This document shows positions 1 through 9,873 of a DNA stretch of 64,000 bases, in pieces. The first letter of the stretch is position 1, and each line of letters starts with the position of its first letter. The DNA lies in NCBI GenBank assembly GCA_011319805.1, contig SJRY01000229.1:248001-312000 (forward strand), in the 5' to 3' direction. This stretch comes from Macrocybe gigantea (Eukaryota; Basidiomycota; Agaricomycetes; Agaricales; Callistosporiaceae). The translations under genes were made by a program, and so were the position numbers. The notes beneath the pieces are model-generated. The model saw nothing but the letters and a program-made list of their open reading frames with translations, had not been told where the DNA came from and made no database searches.

Positions 1-525
1 GGCTGTAAAAGTCGTAGTCGCGACAATGGACCTACAAAAACAATTAATAATCAGGACATGTAGACCCAGGTACGCGGCAGAGCTAACCGGATAGAGAAAC
101 GTGATATCCCACAAATCATATGTCTAACAACGGAAAGTTCAGCACTTTGAAACAAGGCAAAGACAGACTACGCGTTACCCGGACGTGCAACCATTAGCCA
201 ACTACGTCAAAGAGCCGTCAATGTTGAACAGAAGCGGGATACAACAAAATACCTTGGAGCCCAGCCCAACGAGAAGCCCAGATAAAACCGTTCGAGCAAG
301 GCTTATAGGCAGTGGCTGTGGGCCTGCGCGTTCTATGAATGCGACATACGCGCCGCCTGTTATAAGCGCCGCGACCGCGCATATAGCCTCCCATTGTCCA
401 CGGACTGCGCGGTGTAGAAAACCCGAGATGCCAAAGACATTGCCGTTGAGTATGAGGAGCGCATGAACTGGAATTGCGAGAGCGACGCCCCCGAGATAGG
501 ACTGCAGAGGGGTCGGAGAAGACAT
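1..525 (-). CDS. YeeE/YedE-family membrane transporter (3'-partial)
   Basis: This looks like a YeeE/YedE (sulphur-transport, DUF395-type) integral membrane protein. The family moves thiosulfate or similar sulphur compounds across membranes; the substrate here is inferred. The ATG at 525 opens a hydrophobic exon (525-253) with the family-like stretch HALLILNGNVFGISG and a second segment ending in LLVGLGSK. Three further exons keep frame: 201-179 (only 23 nt), 123-88 and 31 to beyond the left edge. Joined, they give NGCTSGHMICGISRFS, the conserved Cys-containing signature. Introns are 51, 55 and 56 nt with GT...AG ends. The C-terminal part lies outside the window. An in-frame upstream start near 657 is possible, but the ATG at 525 sits directly before the conserved region. 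Confidence 0.75.
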
Positions 526-676
526 GAGCGACGAGGATTGCGGAAATCTCAGACTGACAAACCTGAGAACATAAAATTTAAATCTCGGGCAAATGCAACG
601 GGCAAGTGACATAGAAATCATGGAAAAACAATTACTTATAACGTCACGTGTACTCATAAATACGTCATGCGCTATC

Positions 677-2106
677 TCATCCTAATAGTCCGCCAATTCC
701 AGTGCTCTTGATCAAACCCTGCATCGTGGTTAACAATCGGGTTTTCACATAGGTATACAAAAAAAAAAAGAAGATTTACCTCGAGGTCGGAAGCATCGAG
801 TGGACACATGAACGTGAACGAATTTGAGACAACAGGAGATATAGTGATGAATAATATCCTCAGGCCAAGCTTGTAGATTTCAAATTCTTAATCAAACGCC
901 AGGACACGGTAGAAGCACATGGATATTTACCGTGATCTTGTAGTTCACGGAAATATTGCTCTTTGCGCCATTAACCCCGCATTTGTTCGCCAGGTCACGC
1001 AAGATGAGGGCTTGAGGGTCACGCGTCGTTTGGTAATCGATCGTGAACGGGAACGTCCAATTGGTCTGCGCGTTGTTCTTGAACACCACGTTATCCGCGC
1101 TGCCTTGCCCAATTGCAGTATTATTGATTGGATAAAACACCTATCAGAGGTGTTCAACGCACTAATCAGCACCAGTCATTGAACGGGACACTCACTTCCG
1201 CTTTAATACGTCGGAAATTGACATCAAAGTAGTTTGGATTGTCGACACTAAAACAAGGCTGGGCAAACGAACAAGGGCACGACCAAGTCGACGTACGTGA
1301 TATTGACACCCAGATGTATCTTGATGCCGTTCTCTTGGAGTTCAATCTGCGATTGGACCGTTGACTTCAGGGTACTGTTCAATCAAACGGTGGGCGTACG
1401 GCACTGCCAGACTGTGCTTGAGTCTCTACTTTGCCAATTTCGATGTTCGGGGGCGAATCCACTGCAGAGGAGATTCATGAACCGGCCTTCCAAGCGATTC
1501 CCCATGCTCACCAATGCTAGTGCCAGAAATATACTGACAATCAGGACGAATGCGGTCATCAATGTGCAGCAACAAAATCTCCCGAAACAGCGCCCACGGC
1601 CACCCTTCAGAGAAGGAACATGAGAAGGCAAAGGGTGCAAAACCACATACAGTGTGCACACCTTGGTCCATAGAGGTCCTCGATGGTCATAACGATAGTC
1701 TTTTATGGCCCGAGTCGTCCTTGGTGTCGAATATCTTGGTTCTAAGCTGTCCATGTACATAGTAGAAAAACGACAAATACCTCGGCCTAGGCGTGATCGG
1801 AGAGAACGTTGACACGTCCGCGCTTTCCTTTCCTTTCATGGGTGGACTACTTTGATCCAAACCCAAATTGGCACCCGCAAATGTCCGTTTCGATGGCGCC
1901 CGTTGCGGGTGGGTTTGTTGTTGGGATTCGTCTTGATAGTTGGCTCCATAATTGTCATACGAAGCTGCGGGTCCTCCTTGATCATATGTCTGATGGGGTT
2001 GTTGAGAAGTTGCATAAGGATTGAAGTCAGATGTGTATTCCTGGTATTGGTTTCTATTTTGCTGTCGAGAAGGGTATGATTGTTCGTAAGGATCCCTGTA
2101 GGACAT
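677..2106 (-). CDS. LEA-2-like single-pass membrane protein
   Basis: Nine exons keep frame and give about 331 residues: 2106-1781, 1734-1662, 1604-1512, 1461-1430, 1374-1297, 1247-1196, 1140-931, 869-780 and 718-677. The N-terminus is Gln/Tyr/Ser-rich (starting MSYRDPYEQ). It is followed by RGPLWTKGGRGRCFGRFCC and one transmembrane helix (LMTAFVLIVSIFLALALWI). The exterior or lumenal part resembles the LEA-2/LEA14 fold, with NITVDNPNYFDVNF, FYPINNTAIG and TNWTFPFTIDY as landmarks, and ends in GLIKSTGIGGLLG. Proteins of this layout are common in Agaricomycetes, but their job is not known. The short exon 1461-1430 and the intron after it (1429-1375) are the least certain part: reading straight through that exon instead would need frame shifts. 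Confidence 0.72.
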
Positions 2107-2281
2107 TGTTGGTGTACAGCGAAAAGAAAGGACTTGGACCGGCGGCTATATAGGAGAGGTCCAAGATGATGAGCACGCAGAAATGGCTGCGCAGCAATGG
2201 TAGGAAACAAAGGGCAGTTATTCGTGGAGATTGGCATCATGGCTGCAGTGTTTGACAACACCGCCTTGTATTTGTAATCAC

Positions 2282-3919
2282 TCATAAAACAGACTTGGCC
2301 TTGGCCATACTCGGATAATTCAGAATAATACAGCATAGGAAAATAATACGTTTCAGAACAGTAGAAAAATTAAAACGTCCTTCCAGGTATGAACGGAGTC
2401 CTTTGATCTGGGGTTGCATTGGGCCACCGCGCGACATAGCTCTTGTTCCTGCAGGCATGAAACGCCGACTTCCCCTCATTGGAGTTGCTTGGACAGTACG
2501 ATTTCCTGACGATGTTGTCGGAGGTGCGGAACTATAGGTCGAGGCACCAAATCGGGATGCTGTGGGAAATTCCAAACCTGTTGACAGATGAGTGCCCAGG
2601 TGCGACTGTTTCCCTAGAGCCTGATTGCTTTGCACCATGCTACGAGACGACTTGAACCTCAACGGGGTTGGGGGAGGTCGCATTTGGTTTCCCGCTGTCG
2701 CATAAGCATAACTCGCTTTATGATCAGAATTCGCACCCTGTTGTGTCTCCCGACGTGAATCGGCCGACGGCGGCACGCCAGTTCGGCGAGCGGAGGCTGT
2801 GGAAGGGGGCACATACGCATAACGCCTGAAAAAATATGATAAAAGCTGTTATATGCGTTATTGTTAGTGTGTCTGAATTGCGAGTACTCGATGTTATTGT
2901 TCAGTGGCTTCTGGTGATGCCCTGAAGAGTAGCTTGTGGAATCTTGGGCACCTGAAACGGTCAAAAAAAGGGGACCGTATGTCTACGCGAACCTTGTTTA
3001 CCTGATAGAAGGTCTGGTACGCGGCGCGCCGCAGGAATGGTCAGTCTGTCGTGGGCAAGTTGACCGTCATTGGAACGTGGGCTAGAGGTAGTCAGCGGCT
3101 TTTGCTGATGATCATCGATGGGATAGCTGCAGGCAAGCGGTAACGTGTTGCAGCAGATGTCCATCGATTCACATCTTACGAGTCTGGGTCCCTCATGGGA
3201 CGTTTTCTATTTGAGTTTGTCATATCAGAGGGCATTTGGCGGTCATAAGCTTCATGTGGATAGCTCATTCGTTGGTATCGTTCTTGAGTGTGATGGCCAC
3301 CAGCAAGCTGCACCTCGTTCTGTCTGCAAGGACGTGAATGAGGAATCTAATAGTCCAGCGATCGAGCAGACTTTTTCAGTTCTACATTTTCCCGCCGGAG
3401 GCGTTCAATGAGACCACGTTGTTGCTGGCATCTCGAACGCAGGAATCGAATTTGGGACGCCATCGCCTCCTGCTGAAACTAGAGCGAGTCAGTAAAGCAA
3501 AGATTGGTCTAACTGCAATCGCTTGCTCTCGCGGCGTAAGCTGCTGCGTCTAGCATCGCTGGCACAGAACGAAACCAATCCGACATCGGAGCATCCATCT
3601 GTCACCGTCGACATAAGCAATCATGCCTATTCAAGTCGGGCACGCATAAACCTCGGTTTGCAGCGGGACAACCTGTACGTTGTGGGCGCCGCACTGGCTA
3701 CAGCTCTGATCAGCATCTATCACATGGGTTAGCAAAGTTCTCAGAAGAGGGATTGGATCGCATCAACCCACTGAGATGACTGTTGCATACAACATGCCCG
3801 CATTCCGTCAACCAGAACGGAAGCGTGGGCCCAGAGATGGAGGAGAACGCAAGGTGACAACGCCCACAGGACACAAATTCCCAGAAGCTGAACGAATCTT
3901 GCGCAGAAACGAGGGACAT
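2282..3919 (-). CDS. RING-finger protein of the Zip3/RNF212 (CST9) type
   Basis: The ATG at 3919 opens a short RING-like domain: VSCGRCHLAF, then FWLTECGHVVCNSHL, and after an intron SCSQCGAHNVQVVPLQ. The next block, PMSDWFRSVP followed by a predicted coiled coil (IRFLRSRCQQQRGLIERLRR), matches basidiomycete proteins of the Zip3/RNF212/HEI10 family. These are SUMO or ubiquitin ligases that act at meiotic crossover sites; that role is inferred from the family. The rest, to a stop at 2282, is Ser/Pro/Arg-rich and disordered-looking and is spread over several exons whose borders I did not all fix. The 3' end could be shorter if the last intron is spliced differently. The gene faces the JmjC gene head to head. 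Confidence 0.62.
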
Positions 3920-4290
3920 AGTACAGATGCGAAGGGTTGGATGAGAACTTTGATCTCGTCAATCCTCAGGCTGTGAAAAGCACACAACAGCCGGGTGCCG
4001 TGACGAATAGAACTCAATTCCCCCCTTTCTCAACGCCACTGTTTCGACGCCTAGTGGACAGTCGGGCGCCTATCATGTCCAATACGAGGCAACCCTTGCC
4101 AGACAAGGTTCAGAACTGTACAGCCAGGTTGGTGCCATGTGTATAGATTCTGGAAGCCCATATTACTCCAAGGAACATTTCTGCTGATCATCAAGGCAAG
4201 CAGGTTCAAATTCAACGCTGAGCGGGGCTCTTGAGCTCTCCCGTCCCCCCTGCAACATATGAAGCTGAATTTCCGCATAACGGCGACACG
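3920..4290. other. Spacer between divergent RING and JmjC genes
   Basis: This stretch probably holds promoters and 5' leaders for both flanking genes. On the + strand an ATG at 4078 opens a short readable stretch (MSNTRQPLPDK, then a possible intron), which could be an upstream exon of the JmjC gene. I could not connect it in frame, so it is left out of the gene model. Confidence 0.4.
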
Positions 4291-7200
4291 ATGGCATACA
4301 ACCAAGTCCACGATCACGTGCAGACACCCTCACCATCTGCAGAATGCACAGAACCCTTCTGTCCTTCTAGGTATGGCCCAGCGGAGAGTCGTGTGTTGGA
4401 TCAGAAAATGGTACACATCCGACATTCCAATGACTCTTCCAAGCCTCTATCGTCATCTGGGTGGTCCCTGCAATCTCTGCTCTCGAAGAGCAACAACTTC
4501 AAGGAGCTTCCCCGTATCCATGCTTCAGAGCATGATTTATCTCGTTCGATTCGCGAATATGAGTCAAACGGCCTGCCAATGATAGTTGAAGGCTGGCACG
4601 AACTACCGAACTGGCTGAATAAGTTCAACATCAATTGGTTCATAGCACAGAGCAGTCTGAGTCAGTATTCTACCTCTCTTAGTGGCTCGCCTTTCTCACT
4701 GGTAGTAGCTGTAGCCGTGCGGAACGTTCAAGACACGACAGACACGAGGTTGACGCTACTGGACTGCGTCGAGAGGTTGCGAAATGGCCCAAAAGGTTCG
4801 TCCTGTCCATCTGGTATGAACATGACCTTTACATATCCCCCCAGGAGAACTTTACGGAAAAGATTTGGATTGTCCAGCGGGGTGGCGCCGTTGGTTATCC
4901 GAGAATAAAGAAATACCTTCTTTCTTGCTACCGGATGCAGATGCAAACTTGTTGAATGCGCTACCGGAAGACGTAAGTCTAGTATGGTGCTCAGAGATCT
5001 TCATCACTGAAAATATCTGGTAGCTACATGTCGAAACATTGATGTGTTACATGGGTGCCGCAGACTCTTTCACCGCCTGTCACAAAGATTTGTGTGGTTC
5101 CACTGGTCAAAACCTTATGTGTTATTCCGAAAATGGGGGTTCTTCCTTTTGGTTCATGACGGAAAGCTCCAGTTCAGCGGATGTTGCAGAATATTTCCAT
5201 AAACTCGGGCAGGAACTAGACCATGAAACGCATCCCATTACTGTCCAAGAGCTTGCAGAGGCACCTTTTGCAGTCTATATTGGGGAACAAAAGTTAGGCG
5301 ACCTGGTCTTGATCGCCTCGCAGTTGCCATCAAGTTGTCAATCATGGCGGGATCACCATCAAGACATCATGGTCTAGGATGACGCTGCAAGGGTTGTCGG
5401 CCGCATACTATTACGAGTTGCCGATCTATCGAAGGTTAGACATTCTACTCGCCTTCGGGGTTGATTCTTCATTCAAACCGCCCCAATATACAGAGTCTGC
5501 CGGGCGGAGACTTATAAAGTCAAACTACTCGTGTATTACGCCTTGGAGAAGATGTGTAGTGCTTTGTCATTGGCCTCCACGCAATTTTGCCCGAACTTGC
5601 CCAGGACGTGCAAATGCTTATCCGTCTCTATGACGATATACTGATTGAGGAGTACTGTCCTCATCATGCGTCATTGCGCTGCGAGCGCCCCGGACGACAG
5701 CTTATTCATGACCAGGGCACTTCCATGAATTCATTGTATCATACCGACGATGGAATTTCGTGCGACTTCTGCGGGGCAGACATATTCCAAAGTTTCTTCG
5801 AGTGCAAGACTTGCAAACATCCGTCCTCTGACTGCTCCACTGTCTGTCCGGGATGTTACGCTGAAGGTAGAAGCTGTCGCTGTGAAATCATGGAGCCTGT
5901 GCAATGCCGACCCTTCCAAAATCTTCTGGATGCCCGCGGCCGAGCAGTAGAAGTCTTGAAAGAACACCTTGATCGTGTGAATCAACCGTTAGGGGTAGAA
6001 GTGGAATTGTCCGTGCTTCTCATGAGCCTTTGGGCATTTATACTCATGAATAACCCGTTCTAGGAACTTCGACAACTCGTCCTCCCATTTTGGGCCGCTT
6101 GTATCCTGTTGGACACCCGGCGACGGAGCAAGGTAACGCTAATTTGACCATGGTCTTCCGATGTATTGAACTGTTGCCCTAGGTAAAGGACGGAGAACGA
6201 ACATGCAGCCAAGCGAGGCACCATCCCGATTCGAATTCTCATGTGGTTCCTTACCCAGCGGCCCTGCATTGCAAGAAGTGCCACGCCTCCAAGTGTTACC
6301 AACATATTCTCCTAGATCAAAGAATGCACATTGTAGATGCTATTCTCAAGCACAATGCTAACAGCACACACTCTGTATACCACGGAAACCACCTTGGGAA
6401 CAAGAACCGCTATCTGAACGGTCAACCAATTTATTCGAGGAAGGAAAAGCAGGGACTCCGTCCAGATCTCGCGCATCAGAGAGCCTATATGGCTTTGACA
6501 TATCGCACTTGCAAGCCCCTTTGCCCAAGCTTTATGAAGGCAGGATGGTATGATGTGCAAGTCCAATATATAGCGGAGTCGAAGGAACCATCCCAGCCAG
6601 TTGACATGTCAACTGACTCCGACGACAATCCATCCGATGCCTCGACATCGATATTAAGTGCGTTTTCTGAGGCCCCCAGCCAATGCGCTGCATCCGGAAC
6701 GTGCTGCCATTCTTCGTCCCCGACTGAGGCCATATGTCAAAATACCGCCGCTGCCTTATCGGGTGAAGGAACAGATACAATCAAACCCTCCAAAAAGCGT
6801 AACTCTCCGCAATTCGGTGAGTTGCGTGGAGACCAACAAGGATGGTAGCTCATGGCTTCTGTAGAACGTCGCCTCACAACCACATCGACTTAGCAAACCG
6901 ATCTCTCCGGCGGCTAAACCACGAGCGTCTACGCTCGCATTATCCAAACGCCCCGCTAAACCCATGATGGAAGCTTTGAAACACAAGGCCCAGGCAGTCT
7001 CGGAGATACAGCATAAGCTATCAGCAGGCAATCTGCAGTCCATGAAGATCGGTCCACCGAAGCGGATACGTTTCTCCAAAATCAAACATTCTCCCGCTTC
7101 CCCCAAGATTGCCAGCGCATTCGGGAGTTCTGCTTTCTCAGCAGAGCTAGTCGACGCCATAAATTCTTCTCAGAGGCAATCCACTAGGCAGAGCGTTGCT

Positions 7201-7855
7201 GTGTCTAACGCTTTGCCATTGCCAACTCTTCATCAAACGCAACAACAAGTACTGCCACACATCGAGCGTACGCCTACATTCCGTCCAACAACAAACCATG
7301 ATAGCGCTCATACTCATCCAAATCCGATACCTCAGAACGAGTTTATTACCACTCCCGCTGTCGGCAGTTTCATAGTCAATCATCCTAATTCTATTACCGC
7401 CATTCGTCAACCCAGTCCCATCCCCGTTGATCCTCATGGTTCTGCGGCCGCCGACCACCCCAATTCCATCATTGCTAACCATCTCATTGCTGCCAATAAT
7501 CTCGATCCTTTTACTTTCGGACATAGGGAGAAGATGCCTAATCTTACGATGCGAGGAGAGGCAAATACTTCCACCAGCGGTCTCAGAGTGCTTGACCCTC
7601 CGGAACGGCCCGTGCAGGAAAGCATTGCAGCAGCGGTTCCTCAGAACAGTATGACAAATCTTGCGAAGGATGTTGCCGATCAAGTCATCGATCGCATAGT
7701 AAGTAGGAAAGAAATGATGGATGTACGAGTCTCTGATGTCTGCCCAACAGCGCCGTTATGAGATACGCTACGAAGTAATCCCGCGATCGCCGGTACGCGT
7801 TCTTGTGCCTATTCACCCACTGCCTCATTTGCCTAATGCCCAATCGGCACTCTGA
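4291..7855 (+). CDS. JmjC-domain protein with Cys/His-rich tail, frame interrupted (possible pseudogene or assembly error)
   Basis: The readable exons match basidiomycete JmjC proteins, Fe(II)/2-oxoglutarate oxygenases thought to act on chromatin. In order: a leader; RIHASEHDLSRSIREYE; VRNVQDTTDTRLTLLDCVE; LYGKDLDCPAGWRRWLSE; the core ETLMCYMGAADSFTACHKDL with the HxD iron ligands; LDHETHPITVQELAEAPF; then the third-ligand block SCHQVVNHGG; a zinc-finger-like cluster (CDFCGADIF, FECKTC, VCPGCYAEG); and HCKKCHASKCYQHIL. After this comes a long Ser/Pro-rich region to a TGA at 7853-7855. Introns at about 4796-4844, 4979-5025, 5415-5473, 6010-6063 and 6132-6183 fit. Frame is lost at about 5312 (just before SCHQ), at about 5560 and near 6800. 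I chose the first in-frame ATG at 4291; the real start may lie upstream. Confidence 0.6.
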
Positions 7856-8056
7856 TCAGGTTCACACAAGTACTGAAAACGGAGTGAAGTACGTATTTGC
7901 GAGTGGGCTTTGGATTCGCGTAGTCATTCTCTTATAGCCGTCAAGCACCCGTCGGCTCGAAAATGTTCCCAGACAGGTAGCTGTATTCTTCTTTTTCTAC
8001 ATACGGAAAATTCATTGTTCGCATAGGAGTGCACGCGTCCACTATATCCTAGCGAC

Positions 8057-9475
8057 ATGGACCCCCTGTAAAGTCGACTGTAATTTTTCAATTTTTTTTA
8101 GCTGAGCTAATAATTGTTCAGATTGATAGAGGGACTCTACCAAATTTCGGACGCCAGTGGCTTCGATCATCCCCTACAGACCTACCGACCTTCAAAAGCC
8201 ATCAATACACGCTCGCCACCCTTTCCCGGTGACACCAAAGTCACGCAGATACCCGTCCCATCCTAAATGGCATGGGAGGGAGCAGCATGCACAGAAATTC
8301 GAAGGTCGTGAAACGTCTGAGGTTGACATGTCGTATACGAGTCACGGGAAACGGAAATTGTCTATGTTGCAAGAAGGTGATATAGACTATGCTGCTCCGC
8401 GGCGTAGAAACCACAAATATCTAGGTCGGAAGTTTCAAAAAAAGAAAGAATACCAGCACCATCCTCAGGTAGTCCATGGGATGACGAAAGAATTTCAACG
8501 ACGTTCGTATGACTATCCAGGGAAGCAAGATTCGCCACATGGATATGGACTCGCAAGCTCTCCGAAGCCTGTCGACGGGCCTACTCTTTCTCGTCGCACT
8601 GATCATTCTATTCAGACACACCCCTCGTTCGCGGAAAGCAGATATTTGCACTGGGGCGAAGGCCCTAATCCAGGCCATTTTGATCCCGCATCGTCGCCAT
8701 TCGTTGAACACAGTTTCCATTACAAGAATGGGGCGCACCATCTAAATCATATCCCTCGCACGTCGCCTCCTGCCGAAAGCCGCTATGCCCACGAGAACGG
8801 AGCTGCTCAAAGTCTTGTTGCTCGACCCCCGCCTCCGCCTGTCGAAAGCAGCTATTTGCACGGGGATAGAGTTCGCCGTTACAATTACGATGCTCGAGCA
8901 TCGCGACCACCGGGTTATCCGAACGAGAGGGGAGTACGTCGTGCGACTCGTTTTGATTATGACAATCCCAGACACTGCGGAGAACATGGTCGCACAGGAT
9001 CGCCGTCGTCCCATCGTCTTCATGAGGAACATTCAGGACGTGGTGCACAACTGAGTTTCAGACGCGAGTGGACAGGGCACTCTTATAACGATCGTTACTC
9101 CGATTCGCCTACATTGGCGTCGATGCCAGAGACGTCCCCGGGACTGAGCGTCGGACCCCCGATCCTGAGTTCAGAGAGACCTTTTCCAGAAGGAGGAACT
9201 CGGTCCCGGTTGGTGATACCAGTGCGGTTCCCAGACCGCCGCCTCCGGCGATGTTGCTCAGGGGGATGACTCCGCGCTCTGAGATATGGGAGGACACATA
9301 TGACCTTGACGAGGAAATGACACGCAGGGACGGAAATGGACTACGAGGTGAAGGCGAAGATGGACGTCTGAGGGCGGCGACGTCCAGCAGGAAGCCGGTG
9401 AAGGATGCCATGAGTCTGTCTTTGCAATTTAGTGCCCTGTGCAACACTGACGCCCCTCAAATTTTTGCTAGATGA
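8057..9475 (+). CDS. Low-complexity Arg/His/Tyr-rich protein with short tandem repeats
   Basis: An open frame runs from about 8157 to 9269. It continues in another frame through PRPPPPAMLLRG and WEDTYDLDEEMTRRDGNG to a stop at 9473-9475. A possible start is the ATG at 8057, followed by a short intron. The protein is rich in Arg, His, Tyr, Ser and Pro, and carries four degenerate 23-24-residue repeats (8631-8911). The frame change near 9150-9180 is unexplained: a missed intron or an indel. I recognise no domain. It may be a separate gene, or the disordered C-terminal part of the upstream JmjC gene, since both are on the + strand and only about 200 bp apart. Confidence 0.4.
8631..8911 (+). repeat. 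Degenerate 23-24-residue coding repeat, four copies
   Basis: Units start at about 8631, 8703, 8772 and 8841, spaced 72, 69 and 69 nt. Each opens with a motif like AESRY or VESSYLHG (A/V-E-S/H-x-Y/F) and closes with a Pro-rich linker (SSP, TSPP, PPPPP, SRPP). The spacing keeps frame throughout, which supports translation of this frame. Confidence 0.6.
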
Positions 9476-9873
9476 TCCGACCTGCAACCCATGGTCCTGA
9501 TTCTTGAATATATACAACCAGATATTGACAACCAAGGACCCGTAGGCAATGAAATGAACGGACTGGAGTGATCTGACTTGATGATACCGTTTTGGAATGA
9601 TTTTTTTTGTGTGTGTGTATGTAATGGATATAGTGTCGTGCATGCCCAAGGGGACAAGATTAGGGAAGCTTGGATAAAAAAAAACAAAGGGAGGGTATAA
9701 GAGGCGAAAACAGCAGGACCAAAGGAAAAGACAAAAAGAGATGAAACATATGCTAGACGTGACATGACCTTGCGCAAAGTGGACAGAAAGAAGGTAACGG
9801 TAGGGTGAGAAACAATGCAAAACCGTAAGAAAGATGCCTGTAGGAGAAAGAAAACCGAGAACGAGAAAATCTA
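9476..9873. other. Spacer between convergent genes, no gene seen
   Basis: The stretch holds A-rich and GT-rich simple runs (a T-run then (GT)n near 9601-9620, an A-run near 9677). It probably contains the 3' UTRs of the + strand gene and of casein kinase 1. Open frames here have no coding character. Confidence 0.5.

Noticed and set aside
1430..1461. Frame shift by loss of one C in a C5 run of the LEA-like gene
   Set aside because: A 55-nt GT...AG intron (1429-1375) restores the frame without any indel.
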